A stretch of 64,000 bases of DNA from Artemisia argyi (lineage: Eukaryota; Streptophyta; Magnoliopsida; Asterales; Asteraceae). Shown here piece by piece: positions 11,931 to 25,503 of this stretch. The stretch covers positions 174,341,718 to 174,405,717 of the forward strand of contig CM060704.1 in the NCBI GenBank assembly GCA_030686995.1, written 5' to 3'. Under the pieces are notes generated by a model, which was given only the letters and a program-made list of their open reading frames with translations, did no database searches and was not told where the DNA came from. The position numbers were made by a program, and so were the translations under genes. Within the stretch, counting starts at the first letter, position 1. Each line of letters opens with the position of its first letter.

Positions 11931-14900
11931 GGAAAGAGAAGCAGAGAAGAAAGTTACCTAGTTTATTTTCAATTATTGTATGTCGAATGTACTAGTTTTT
12001 TAATTCCAGTGTATCTTAAGCTTTCAAGTGTAATCTCTAGTGTTTTTAAGTGTATTGTGAAACCCTTTAAGTAATAAACTTCAAGTTTGTATCATTATCT
12101 CAGTTTATGAAAGTTTTATTTTATATAAAAAAATCTCAATCATGTCTAATATTGTTTGTAGTGGAGGATAAAGACTAATCAGCTCATATAAGCTCCTAAT
12201 AAGCTCAATTAAGCTTTTAGTAACCTACAATTCAGTTTAGCTTTAAAAAATTCCACAAATACAAATTGGTCAACATAAGTCAACTGAGAGTGTGGAGATT
12301 TGAATTCTGGATTCTGAGTTGATTTGGAAGTACAAGAAGCTTGGATTTGGGTTTAGATCCTCAGGGAGGAATTAAGTGTTCTTGGTTCTTGGTTTCAAGC
12401 AGGAAAGCACTTGGTAAGTTTCTTATAAAATTTCATAACTTTCTTTGTATTGCATATGTCTTGATTTTGTTTATCATGGCTATTATTTGTGTTTCTTAAG
12501 TATTAATCAGTGTATTTAAGCTTATTAATGGATTGAGATTGCTAGGTTGTTAAGAAATCACTTGTTACTCATTTTCCAAAAATCTCACAGTCAACAAAGT
12601 ATATCTTGTGATCTTGTGTATCTGTGGTAATTTTCTGTTTTTATGTGCTTAATCAGATTTAATAAATCATAATAAGTTGGAATGGATCAGTAGCTTAAGC
12701 TCTTATAGCCATTTACTTAAGAAATCATAAAACAGTCTAGTTACAAGTGTGTTTGGATCAGTGGTATTCACTGAGTTAAGTAGAGTTTTTGTTGTTGATT
12801 CTTGTTTTTACATGTTTCTCTAGGTTGTATTAGTTCATATTAGTCAAATTAAATAGGTCTTGTTAGAGTAAAAGTCAAAAATCACTTGGATCTTTAACCT
12901 ACTGTCACTGATTAGGAATCTGCATACCAAATCTTGTTTACATGTTAAAAAGTTGTTAAAGAAGCTTGTTTTAACTTTATTTCATCTTAATATAACATAA
13001 TCAGTTCATAAAGTAAGTTCAAAGTTCACATAAGTCAAACCAACTCAAGTCTCATGAAATAGTCAAAGTACTCATCCCAGATTTTTACAAAAACTCAGGA
13101 AATTGTTTTGATTTTTATGTTTGCTTTCATAAGTTGAAACCTATTCCTATTTGTTACCTACCAGTTGAACTTCAGTTTCCCACATCTAGTTTATTTTTAA
13201 GATTTTTATTAAGCAAGATAAGCTCAACCAAAGTACCTTGCAGGGCAAAGACATTGCCCTGTGCACAGGTTTTGAGTTAAATACCAAGACCCCTAGTATG
13301 CAACTCAGTGGACCCCACACCTTAGGATTCAGCTTAATTGTAGCTTAATATACCAGCTTTTCACATCTAAGTTTAATTTAGACTTTAGCTTATTATAGAA
13401 TAGCTTTTAGGATCAAACTTGTGACCTTTGTAAAATAAGCTATACTGAGCACTCAGTATATGATCACCATTTCAAGGGATCACTCAGAGCTTATTAGGAA
13501 CCCATAAGCTTAGCTTATTAGTTTAATTTGTAGCTTATCATCCCATAGTTGAACCCCTAGGTTTATTTTGAACCTTGTTTTACTCTTGTGGACCCCACAA
13601 CTCTTAGAAAGTGGACTGCAAGGCAAAAACTTGCCCTGCACATCAGCACACCACCACCACACCACCAACTTAAGTGGTGGCTGCAGCCCACACCATTAGG
13701 ACCCACAACCCCAACCTAGCTTATTACAACCCCCCTCCTACCCAGGTTCAAGAATTGACCCATAGTTTGACCTACAAACCAGTGGACCCCACCTTAAATT
13801 GTCCCTAATCTCTGTCCCATTTCTGAGACAGAATTCAAATAAGCAAGTGCTTATTTGAGCTTCTCAGCTTATTTTAGGAGCTCATATCATTAAGTTTAGT
13901 CTAATATAGTTCAAATAACTTAGGTAAACTAGATTTCACCATAGTGGACCCCACATAACCTCAGTTTAGCTTATTTCTTCATTTGGTCAACCTTAGTCAA
14001 CTGTTTAAGCTAATAAGCAATCTCAGTGCTTATTATTGATTTCCAAAGTAGTTATCTTTATTAAAGTTTCATTATTTAGGTATTTAAATAGTTTTATAAA
14101 ATAAAAACCAGAAAAAGCAAACATAAAAATAGTGATAGCTTCTATTTAATAGAAATTATCTAATTAATTTTCATTTTAGCTTATTAATAAGCACTTGTCC
14201 AATTTTATAATTTTATAAATTACTTAGTACCTTAAAGTAGTTAAAATAATTTTATTAGAATTTTCCTAAGCAGTTTACTATTAATTAGATTTAAAACTAG
14301 TTTAAATAATTAAATAGGTAATATTAGTAATTAAATAGTTTTATTTAATTTTAATCAATTAAAGTAGAATTTTATATTTTTCCTAAGTTTTATAATATAG
14401 TTAAGACTTTTAAAAAATAGTTTCATAATTTCTACTATTCATTTTATAATTTTCTTATTTAAATTAATTAAATTAGCTTAAAATTAATTAATAAGTAATT
14501 AATTAGTCAATTAGCTTAAATATAATTTTTAGCAAGTTTTTATAATTTTGTAGTATTCCTGTAGTGTTTAAATAATTTTATAAATTTTATCATAATTTTC
14601 TAAGGTAATTTAGTATTAATAGTAACTTAAAATAGTTAAAATAGTTTAATTAAGTTAAATAGTATTTAATTAATAAAATACTTATAAAAAGACAAAAATA
14701 TTTATTTTAATTTTTTTATACTTTCTTCAAGTTCTTAGTCAAGTTTAGAAATTATTTATTTAAGTTTTTAGGTTTATTTGTAATAGTTGTAATTTTTAGT
14801 TAATTTAAATTAAGTCTTAAATTAGATTTTAATTAGTTTTATTAATTAAATAGTAATTAAATATTATAATAATCATTTTCATAATTTCAAATTCATTTTC

Positions 14901-15266
14901 TATTTTCTTTAATATTAAGTTTTAAAAAGTTTCACTTTTAGTCCCTGTAGTTTGTAACTTGTTAAATACCACTTTTCTCTGTCTGTTATCTGATTATCTG
15001 ATTTTGTGTTTATTTCTGTATTTCTGTTATAATTTCATATCTTTCAAATATCAAGCAATCAGTAGTGTAATCAACTCTCAAAACATATTTGTTACTGTCC
15101 TCAGTACCACTCACTTTCCTATCCGTCAACAAATACAATTTCAATCTCGTTGGGATTTAACGATCCGGGGATTTCCCTATATTTCCACGGTCAATATTAA
15201 CTTGCACTTTCTCCCAGGTGGGCCTAACAGCTTCACAAGGCTGACTGGTTGGTTTGGGAGGAGTCA

Positions 15267-16250
15267 CTGAGCTTAAAAAGCCCAGTGACCAGATATATAA
15301 CAAAGCAAACGGATAAACGAAACGTATATAAGTATAAGAAACAGGACATCATAAGCTTCTGCTGAAAGGAATATCATCTGTCAAATGCATAAGAGATTAA
15401 CATACAACTGAATGAATATCATAAGTCAAAGGAAAATGAAGTGTCAAAGATATATAACATAAGCATAATCATAAGGAAAAGGTAATGAGCACGTATCAAC
15501 AAAGGCATGTCTACCAGAGCCACTCGAATAGACATAAAGAAACATAGGATTGCCCGAGCCGACCTACCAGAGCCACTCGAATAGGTCTCCTACCACATAA
15601 TCATATATCCAACAAATCCGACATGCACAAAGAGGGGAGACCTCTAAGTACCAAATGGAGGAGCGACCTCCCAAACGTGAAGAAGTGTAAGCACACACTC
15701 ACATTCACCCTACACAAAACAGAATACCTAGGATGCATCCATACGCCCCCCTACAAAGCAAATCATACATATCATAATAATCCAGAGCTCAAAACATATC
15801 ATATCAAATGGGGACGCCGTGGATCAATCACACCTCCACAGAAAGTGTCATGCCATTGGTGCTTCAATGACACGCCCATGGTACCTCCATGAGTAGAATA
15901 AAAACTCGGGCATCAGAACAGAACAAATCATATCATATCATATCGAATCATCATATCATACCAACAGAACATAGCAAACTGAACTGAATCATATCAAACG
16001 AATCATATCAAACAAGTCATATCAAAGCTCATATCAGAAGGATCATATCAGAAGCTCATATCAAAATATCATAACAAATGGATCATAGCAATGGCATATC
16101 GAAAGGGAATCATAACAATGTCAAGGATTAAGAAAGTCATGAGAAGTCCCTACTGAAAAGGGATAGAATATATGTACCTTAAACCGCAAATGAAACCATA
16201 TCAGAAACATACAGATCGAGAGTTACCCCTTCTTCAGCGAATCTACACGA
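15267..16250 (-). repeat. Probable fragment of an older LTR element
   Basis: Flank into which the Athila element inserted. On the minus strand it is rich in GATATGATATGAT words, contains a twice-repeated CTATTCGAGTGGCTCTGGTA (complement near 15510-15530 and 15567-15584) and a hairpin of CACTG and CAGTG arms next to the junction. This composition resembles plant gypsy LTRs. No ORF, primer site or LTR edges could be fixed. Confidence 0.35.
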
Positions 16251-17884
16251 ATTATCGATCGTCTTATTATTTATAAACTCATTTAAATTTAGATTCCTCA
16301 TTTTAGGTTTCTTAGCAACTTTCCACTTTAGCAAGTTTCTCAATTTAGCAAGTTTCTCAAATTAGCAAGTTTTCATATTTAGTAAGTTTCCCAAAATAGT
16401 AATTCAATGCTTTAAGGTTATAATTTATAATTAAGTAAAGTTAACGGTTAATATAACCAATATCATAGTTTAGGGTTTAATTATGTCAATTTCCAAAGTT
16501 TAAGGATTAAAAAAAATAAATAATGCGAATAAATGACCAACTTAGGTTTTTGTCGATTTAATGAAATCTTTTGTCACGTTTCAGATTAATTAAGTTTTGA
16601 AGCAAACTCATAAAGACCAATCTCGGAACTAATTATAGAACCATACTCGATATAAAATATAAACCTTTCTTGAAATTAAACACTAGCGAAACACAATGCG
16701 AGACCACAATATTATTCTTAACTAGTCACTTTAAAAACCCAGTAGATCGTACCCATGCATACATATTGACATGTTATATGAACTATAATTATTATAACTA
16801 TTAAAAAAAATATCCATGCACAGTTGACTTTTAGTTATATACGGAGTAAATCGATATATAAATTGATATATATATTTTACTCATGTTTGCATGCATGGTC
16901 TCATGATAGTTTCAAATATACATAAGCTGAATCGTGGTTGATCGAAGAGAAAGAAACAAGACTCGGCATCATATTTAACAAGGATTTTTATCGTGTTTAC
17001 GTATCATAATCTTTTATTACTTGTTCGAATGGCAGCATGAAACATATATGGTCGCTTATGATTTTATGTGACATATCTTATTTGTACAACCATATTAATT
17101 TATATTAGGTTAAGTATTCATGTCTTTTATGCATACATACGTGTGAACCAAATCAAAGAAAACGCAAAACGATCATAAGGTTACCTCCAATTGAAACAAA
17201 GGCTGATCGAAACGAAATGAACTAGAATGTGGTGACGAACTCGAACACGAACACTAAGGCACGATAAGTTTGATCGAACCACAAAACTGAGACCAATGTG
17301 GCGTGAATTCAAAACTCAGATTCTGCTATTCTCGAACTCCCTCATCTTCGGATAACAAATCAAAAACATGACTCAAACACAAGCTAAAAAGTCCAACGAA
17401 GTTTGGTGAAAACCCAAACACCATATTCGGCTATACTCTAAGACGTCTCCATTTAATTTGGTTTAATCCTATTTTAGTTTTGAGCAGCTTGTGATTATGG
17501 ATGTGTGATTAAGATCGGTTGGTATACATATAAAGTGATGAAACAAATCTCTCGAAACTTGGGGATGACATCTTTGAACTATGACCAAGTCATTTGACCA
17601 TCTTAAAATGGTTTATATTTCGAAACTCTTTAATTCTCCGTTGTAAGCGGCTATCAAAATGAAAGGCCCAACCAACTTAATATTTGAATAAGAGAATAAA
17701 TTAACTTATAGATATTTAATATTATATTTTCTTTCTATCGCCATACAAAAATGTAGTACCTCATGCATGCACAATATAATGTTATTAAATTTATAACTTA
17801 TAATTTCATAAAGTTTATTAATATACCATAACGGGTTATAATTGTAACAAAGGTAAAAATGTCATTTCGGATTTTAGGTTGTTA
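16251..17884. other. AT-rich sequence without recognisable features
   Basis: No gene, RNA or element end was found. Short repeats of TTAGCAAGTTTC occur near 16317-16375. Confidence 0.5.
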
Positions 17885-18213
17885 TATAACGCCTAAAATA
17901 ACCGATCTACGTAGCAAACAAACAAAGAAAACACATATCATACAATGATCTACCTAAAAAACAACATAAGAAGCAATAACTTAAACAAAAAACAACAAAA
18001 CCCTTAATAAATAATCTGAGGAAGGGAAAAAAAGTTCCTTTGCTAGAAAGCTCTAGATTTAACAAAAAAGAAAACATCAAAACCCTTTTTAATGTGACCA
18101 AAAAACATGGACATTTGTAGCTGCCTAAAAAATGAGCCTTAAAATAAAGTCGAAAAGAAAACGTTTATAGAAGTACTAACAAAATAGAGAAGCAAATTTG
18201 TAGAAATCTTTAG
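17885..18213 (-). pseudogene. 5' leader fragment of the repeated gene family, extra copy
   Basis: Closely matches the leader of the better copy at 20506-20830, including the stretch from CCGATCTACGTA. Comparable copies lie at 33897-34250 and 38537-38830. No exons follow on its downstream (left) side, so it is a leader without a gene. The hydrophobic short ORFs here are leader sequence, not proteins. Confidence 0.6.
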
Positions 18214-18641
18214 TAGAAGGTGACTGGTTTTTGTAGTAAGCAAATTAGTACGAGGAGAAAGTTTACTCCCAAACTAGGTTATTAGACATTATTATTGCCC
18301 ATTCTCATAAAAATGCAGTCATTCATCAGTATCCATTGAAGAGGCTTCATCGGTAGAAGGGATGAACTGGGCTTGACTGGCTTCATTATCTATTGGAGAG
18401 GCTTCATCAGTAGAAGGGATGAATTGGTAGAAGGTGACTTTTTTTTGTAGTAAGCAAATTAGTACGAGGAGAAAGTTTACTCCCAAACTAGGTTATTTGA
18501 CATTATTATTGCTCATTCTCATAAACATGCAGTCATTCATCAATATCCATTAAAGAGGCTTCATCAGTAGAAGGGATGAACTGGGCTTGACTGGCTTCAT
18601 TATCCATTGGAGAGGCTTCATCAGTAGAAGGGATGAATTGG
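18214..18641 (-). repeat. Two tandem 214-bp units joining leader sequence to a terminal exon
   Basis: Unit A 18214-18427 and unit B 18428-18641 are nearly identical. Each contains the outer end of the family's leader (AGAAGGTGACT...) followed by the family's terminal exon with its STDEAS-type repeats. This is what is expected when a gene's tail abuts the next copy's head and that junction is duplicated. Confidence 0.75.
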
Positions 18642-20930
18642 GCTTGACCGGCTTCATCAGTAGAAGGGATGACCTCGGCTCTACACACGCTCTCAAATTG
18701 AACGTGGTTCATCACAAAGGTATCTGTAAATGCATATTATATCAGAAATTTGACTAAAGAATACAGCGAAAATCAAGTAATGTTGGAATAGTGACTCACT
18801 GAGAGATTGAGTTGGAGCCCGATTCTGCCTGGACGAATTAGTCAGATCACTCGAATCTTGCAAATGTCTACACTCCCTCCATTATTTATGTCACTGTGAA
18901 TTGCATAAAGAATCGCCCTCGTCACCAATTTTTCTCCATCATCCATCTATAAAAACATGAATACTTTTTAATCATAAAAATCTTGTGAATTACCATACTA
19001 GGGATAATATTTTCAAAATGTAGGCGGGTGTAACAGTATATTTATAAACAAAAATATTGTTAACAAAACTATCAATATGTGCGACAACTTACAGTAAGTC
19101 TCTCTTGATACTCCTTTTCTATTACTTCTCTTGCATACTCACCCCCACTTCCAGATGCTTGAGTATCTATATAAAAAGTGATGTATTATGCTTAGTACAT
19201 TACCCTATAATATACATTGAGAAAAATATAACTGACATTATCATTATTCATTAGAAAGCGTTACAGTGTTAATCAGTGACAAGATTATAAGTGTGATCTT
19301 TATTTTTATTAATATTTAGACGAATACATATTTGTTGTATCAGTTAATGAATCAAATGTTACGATTATTATTAATTTTTGCCAACCGTGAACAATTTATA
19401 TGGGTTGCTTGGAGGATCAAACTTTTATGGGTTTAACTGAACTAGTGAAGTAAAAAAATGTCTTAAACCTATATGATGGAACTTGTAGTCGAGGCGAGGC
19501 TCATTATAAATGGTGAGATGATTTGCACACTTCACAAAATGATAGTAACACTCGGTAGGTGTGAGACTATATATCTAATAGGTTGTTGGCACTGTGTGGG
19601 TGACAAATGTTATTAGTTTGTGACCATCAAAATAAATAAATAAATAAATAATAAAAATAATCTTTTTGATGCAGGCACGTTCAGGTAGGTTTAAAACATA
19701 TACTATTTTCTAAGCGTGAACCATTTTTCAATGTACAGCCATTAAATAATAAGTATGTATAAGAGCAATTTGTAGTCAAATCAAAACTATAAATCTATAA
19801 CTGATGTACTAAAGGTTTTAATTCTTTTAGTCACAAGTATTTCTCGTTTAAATATGAGGGAAACAAATTTCTATCGGGACCAACACCAACTAAACTCCTA
19901 ATAAACAAAGCTTGTGAATTTCAATAACCCCTGCGAAACCACGCAGTCACACACCAACTAAACAACTTATTCAAGATAAGTAATACAAATGTACAATAAA
20001 CTAATTAGGAATTACCAAAGGCCTCTTGGCCGAGCCGTATGGGAGTGATCAATCAACTTATTGTGCATTATTTTATGAAGATGGTCTAACCCACAGTTTG
20101 ACATTATCTTTTTCCAGCAATCGGTTGGTCTTGTTTGCATCCACAAGACAAAATTGGCAGCATGACACTTTTGTATTCTTTTAACACGATTTTTCTTCTG
20201 CATATATCAAAACCAACAATTACGATAAGAAAAATAAGGGTTTACCTTTGAAACCTAAACCTGATATACATGAGGTTTTAACTAGAAGCAACATCAAAGT
20301 TCAATATGAATCATGAAAATAAACTTATTCACGTCCAAAAAACACTCTTGATCAAAAACACCGTATTCAAAGATTATGTCCCAACATTTATAAGAAGAAA
20401 ATTAACATCTCATACTTTTATTTTCAAAACAACGTCAAAACTCATAGTCCAAGACTACATTAAAAGTACATGTCTCAAACAACATCACAAACATCAACGT
20501 ATCACCTAAAATGACCGATCTACGTAACAAACAAACAAAGAAACAACATACTATACAAGGATCTACTTAAAAAACAACATAATAAGCGATAACTTAAACA
20601 AAAAACAACAAAAACCTTAATAAATAATCTGTCAAAAAGACCTTTGCTGGAAAGCTCTAGATCTAACAAAAAAGAAAAGATCAAAACCCTTATTAATGTC
20701 ACCAAAAAACATGGACATTTGCAGCTGCCTAAAAAAATGAGCCTTAAATAAAGTCGAAAAGATGCAAACGTTTATAAAGTAACAGAAAAGAGAAGCGAAC
20801 CTGTAAAAATCTTCTGGTAGAAGGTGACTGGTTTTTGTAGTAAACAAATTGTTATTAAGGTTTGATGATGGAGTGAAAGAATTTATAGGCAAAATATGAG
20901 AAGAGTGCTACAATAAATATACAACCTAAT
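18533..20930 (-). pseudogene. Best copy of the repeated gene family; proteasome beta-like exons with a repetitive acidic tail
   Basis: Readable exons: about 20080-20197 (KKNRVKRIQKCHAANFVLWM...), 19093-19166 (ASGSGGEYAREVIEKEYQER), 18800-18946 (DDGEKLVTRAI...INNGGSVDICKI) and 18533-18723 (tail with repeats of IPSTDEAS). The 19093 and 18800 exons have good GT and AG borders, join in phase, and resemble the second half of 20S proteasome beta subunits (GSG.xYA pattern, then LVxRAI, then GGSVD). The catalytic N-terminal Thr part is not visible. The 18800-18946 exon meets a TGA soon after DICKI, while the tail exon is open only in a shifted frame, so this copy is probably broken. The link between the first exon and the proteasome-like exons is inferred from order only. 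Confidence 0.45.
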
Positions 20931-21143
20931 TCCCTCACCAACCAAACCATAAAAGCTCTGTAAAAATTTACACCATCTGAATAGTGAATAAGACCAGAAG
21001 TGACTAAAGGCGCCTTTTGATTTTTAAAAGGGCATACGTTATAAGGACCGGGGTCCTTTTTTTAGTTACACCGGGTCTAGGCTAGTGAGTGGGGTCCATG
21101 GTCCTTTTTGATTTTTTTTTGTTTTTTTCCTATTTTGTCGTTT

Positions 21144-21178
<35 letters not shown>

Positions 21179-21370
21179 GTAATGTTTGTGTAATATTTGT
21201 GTAATATTTTTTGTATAGTTTGTGTAATGTTTGTGTAATATTTTGTGTTTATTTGTATTGTTTCACGGTAAACGTTACCACATTAAACGACTATAACAAC
21301 AAATGTTATTATTCAATTAAACAACAACGTTAACACATTATTTAAAAACAACAACATCTACGAACAACAT

Positions 21371-21852
21371 TTACGACATATGAAGATTATTCATATCATT
21401 TAAAAGATCATGTAGCCTTGCACCCGACTGACAAGCGTGATCCTCAGGATTCCTTGCCAATTCTAACTCCATCTCCAGCGTCTTTATTCTTGTCTTCAAC
21501 AGCTTGATCTCATTATCTTTAGCAACGCACTCATTATCTTTAGCAACGCAGTTTGAGCACTGCGTTGAAGATGAGGCTCGACTAAAGTACCGTCTTTCAA
21601 ATACATCTTTCCAACTGAAGTATCGACACCCATAGTCAGTTGTACCTGGCTGTTACATGTTAAGAAAATAATAAGAAATGTATTTTTATCACACAAATTA
21701 ATTACATAAAACCCCTAAGCAAACGTATAATTATTTACCACTGAAAGAGGACATGCATAATACAGTCGGCCCCGACTACCTTCTTTCGTGGATTTCCGTT
21801 CTATAATATATCCTCAATTACATCGACACCAGAAAGGATTTCCTTGGCCCAC
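21371..21852 (-). pseudogene. GRF-type zinc-finger protein with C-terminal coiled coil, nonsense-mutated
   Basis: Two exons fit in phase: 21739-21852 and 21371-21649, with a GTAAAT donor and a CAG acceptor. The first holds FWCRCN and SRGRLYYACPLS, the second DYGCRYFSWKDVFERR; together they give the CxC...C...C pattern and F-x-W signature of GRF zinc fingers, which bind single-stranded nucleic acid in other proteins. The C-terminal part after QCSNC is helical and charged, with a tandem CVAKDNE heptad copy. TGA at 21814-21816 interrupts the finger right after WCRCN. An upstream exon with the start codon is expected, since an acceptor AG precedes 21852, but was not found. It lies behind the transposase gene on the same strand inside the same terminal repeats, so it is probably the element's second gene. 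Confidence 0.7.
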
Positions 21853-23009
21853 CTGACAAAGAATTTACAACATAAAACACGTATCATTTACAATGTTATT
21901 ATTAATTTAAATATAAACAGTAATCAATCATTTACAACATAAATCAGTAATCAATCACTATGTTTATAATTATTTACAACATGAATCATTAATCAATTAT
22001 TTACAACATGAATCATTCACTATGTTTATAATTATTTACAACATGAATCATTTAAAACATTAATCATTTACAATGTTTTGTATGTATATATTATTTACTA
22101 ATTTGGTAGTCGATGCATATATAATGATTCCCACTCGGATGCAGCTTTGAATCTGTTCCTCCTCCATTGTGGGTGGAGATACGGAAGTGGAGAATGTTCG
22201 TCTAGCGTCAAAACAATGAAATGGCCTACTTCGTCCCCCACACGGGCTATCACAAGGGGGTCAGTTCTTTGTGACGGATCTGGACCACTGAGAAGCGGAA
22301 AAGACGTATTCCAACCCCGCAAAGATATAAATGCAACGGGTCGTCTAATCAGTTCTGCAATAACCAACCCCGTGTTGGGCATTTCCATGTAGCGATTAGG
22401 CGGTGCATTTCCATCTCCGAACCAGTCTATTGTACGGCGAAGATCGTTAAAACCATCTTCCCCCCACAAACCCATGTAAACCTGCCAATTTAGGTCCATC
22501 TGTTGCAATAACATCTGCCTAACTTGGCGCCAATAATGTTGTTGTTCCCAAACACCATGGGCAACGCACCGAAACCCACAATTTCCGTCACCCACCACAT
22601 TATATATACTGGTTATGTATGGATGCCAAAGGACTGGAAGCATACCCATAAGCATTTCGCTTACTGCATCTCCATCGTACAACCTGTGTCTTAATTTTTG
22701 TTGATCACTAGGACCCGTGAAAGAACTATGTCGGGCAGGTTCTTTGTTGAAGTTCGGGACTTTCGTAGATCTTGTAGCGGTGCTTCTTCGGGCAGGTTCT
22801 TTGTTCAAGTCCGGGAAATCATTCAAGTCCGGGAAATCATTCAAGTCCGGGACTTGTGAAGCCTTGCCCTTTTGGTCCTTTGCACTCGGACGTCCACGAG
22901 TATTTTTCTTGGGTCATCTCTTTCAACTTCGTTATCATATTTTTTCTGACAAACGGCGATGCTTTGCTAACCATATCCGTGAATTGTCGAATGTCATTTT
23001 GAAACGAAG

Positions 23010-23043
<34 letters not shown>

Positions 23044-24808
23044 GTCATCAGCATCTTCAGGCGGTGGCCTACTGTTAACAGGCCACGGAACAGACAGTGT
23101 TCTCCAGAAAATAGGAATTGATTCGAGTGGAATGGGGAGTTCTGAATTCAATAAAAGTGACTTATATAAGTTACTGTTATTAATAAGAAAATAGGAATTG
23201 ATAGTTATAAATTTAATATACTTACCATGACATCTGTAGATATACATCATATGAAAGCATGGTAGTCCGTGTATTGCATTCAACTTATGGCAACATTGGT
23301 CTGGGGTGATCCGCCGTCCGAGTTCTTTGAACATCAGATCACAAGCACGATGGGAAACTTTATACCACAATTCTTGAAATAGTGGTATATCACATTTAAG
23401 TTGTAGCTCGTTGATGCTTCTGTTAAAACTCTCTTTTATCCCATTTTCTTGCGAAATGAGAATCTTATCGACCATCGTCAATAACCTATCTAATTTGGAC
23501 TGTGTGCCGTCCAAATATGTTTTCAACAACGCGTGGTGAGCCTCAACTCTGCACGTTGTTGTTTGGCCGTATGAGCGATAATGGTCGATAATATACGAGA
23601 GAAACTTGTTTCCGTAACTCTGCAACCAGTTATCCAGATACCCTTTTATATCTGAAAAAACAATGAATTAATAAAAGGTCATTCGGGTGCTTATTAATTA
23701 AAAAACAATGAGAAAATAACTAAGTACCCGCATGGTCAACCAATCGTTGTTGTAGGCGGTTATAACGTTCCTCGAACATTTCCCGTGTCGGAGCTTTAAC
23801 CATCCAATCCCAGGTGCCCTTAATGGACTCATACTCATTCTCTCCACGACATCTGTTTTTGCAATACTGAAGCATATTTTGATTTATATGCCATCGACAG
23901 AGTAAGTGGTGAGCGTTAGGAAATTCTCGTTCTACTGCCCTAACCAACGCTAATTCTCTGTCAGTGACAATAACACGTGGGTAATATCTTTCGTCTATAA
24001 CTTCCTTCACTTTTTCCAATACCCATGTATAATTCTTATTTTGTTCACAGCTTACAAAGCTATACGTCATTGAAAATGTTTTATTTGTTGAAGTTACTCC
24101 AACAATTTCACACAACGACAATTTGAACTTCGTGGTATTGTACGTGGAGTCCATCAGCATGATTTCTGGGAATGTACACCATAAAGCATACGAAGTGGGG
24201 TGCACAAAAAAAAGCTCTTCAAGCTCGTTGGTATGCTCATTTACCCTCGGGTACCATGTATACCTTGAATCCGTCAAATGCGAGTAAAGAACTTGAATTG
24301 GAGTTCTATCACCCACTCTGGCTCTCCGGAGCTTATCTTGTGCGTTATATATGGTTCTGAGGCTAGACACGTTATTTGGATTACGACTCTTTATTGTTGA
24401 AAGTATATTCATTGGTCGTAGGTTACATTATGTCAATTCGTCGACCAACCCCAACTCATCATTCTGTAGTCGCATTGCAAATGGAACACCATGCAACGAC
24501 TCTAGCATATCATGATTATGTGTATCATTTTTCACCCTTAAAACCCAATAATTCGTTGTTCGATGATAACTCGCTACTAATCTGAATGGACATTCGGTTT
24601 TAACTGTTTTGGTTTTCCGCTTTCCTATACCTTGAGGTGTATACTTCCCACCCTTTGTACACCTGTAATTGATCTCATTCATCTGACCGAACAGTGATCT
24701 GGTTCTATTTTTAACAACTACAAAACCGAGCCCCCGGGCTATATTTTGCACCCACTCAGTCATTTGCTCGTGAGAATCGAAAACCTGAAAATACATAATA
24801 TATTTTCT

Positions 24809-24811
<3 letters not shown>

Positions 24812-24864
<53 letters not shown>
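24812..24864. repeat. (TA)n microsatellite in transposase intron 1
   Basis: About 26 TA units. It sits in the 1,241-bp first intron, next to a long ACATTT/TTTACA-rich stretch (24865-25150) and CA, CT and C runs at 25160-25275. Confidence 0.9.
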
Positions 24865-24869
<5 letters not shown>

Positions 24870-25503
24870 TTTTAACATTTTTACATATTTACATAATTTT
24901 TTACAACTTTTACATTTTTACATTTAAAACTTTTATTTACAAATTACTTTTACATTTACAAACTTTTTACAAACTTTATTTTTAACAACTTTTTACAAAC
25001 TTTTACATTTACAAACTTTTTATTTAAATCATTTATACATTTACAAACATTTATTCATTTACAAACATTACAACATTTTATACATTTTATACATTTACAT
25101 TTATACATTTACATTATACATTTACATTATACATTTACAACATTTAAAAAAAAAATACGTATCTCACACACACACGCTTATCACACACACCCACCCACCC
25201 CCAAAACACACACACGCTATCTGTTTCTCTCTCTCTATCCCCCCCCCCCCCATTCTCTGTTTCTCTCTCTATTTTTAGATCTAAAAACCACAATCAACAG
25301 TTTGATTCTGGTTTGAGAAACGTTATGAGATAGAAAGATAGCGTGTGTGTGTGAGATACGTGATTCTGGGTTTGAAAAATTAGGGTTTCATAAAAAATTG
25401 GGGGTTTTGAAGGTGATGTGATATGTGATATGTGATGGATTTTATGGTAAGTTATACTTGTTATCTGATTCTGGGTTTAAAAAATTAGGGTTTCATAAAA
25501 AAA

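Larger units (their letters stand above)
1..15266 (+). mobile_element. Athila-type Ty3/Gypsy LTR retrotransposon, 5' end outside the window
   Basis: Layout in order: partial 5' LTR, primer-binding site, leader, gag, pol, a 1.5-kb non-coding tail, polypurine tract and complete 3' LTR. The tRNA-Asp-type primer site, the DLGAS protease motif, the absence of a chromodomain and the very long LTR (4,562 bp) fit the Athila lineage. The 5' LTR lacks its first 1,766 bases because the window starts inside it. Where both LTRs are visible they are colinear with an exact offset of 12,470 and I saw only two substitutions, so the insertion is recent. The five bases after the 3' LTR (CTGAG) should be one half of the target duplication; the other half is outside the window. 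Confidence 0.93.
10705..15266 (+). repeat. 3' LTR of the Athila element, complete, 4,562 bp
   Basis: Runs from TGATGAGTGTC to GAGTCA. The start is set by the polypurine tract and the TG/CA rule, the end by comparison with the 5' LTR. U3 holds a long degenerate repeat array; the second half is rich in AAGCTTATT-type words; the end is very AT-rich. No host gene is embedded. Confidence 0.93.

Noticed and set aside
17907..20892. Hydrophobic ORFs in the family leaders as membrane proteins
   Set aside because: They depend on T-rich leader sequence, start at non-ATG codons or lack conservation of the frame between copies.
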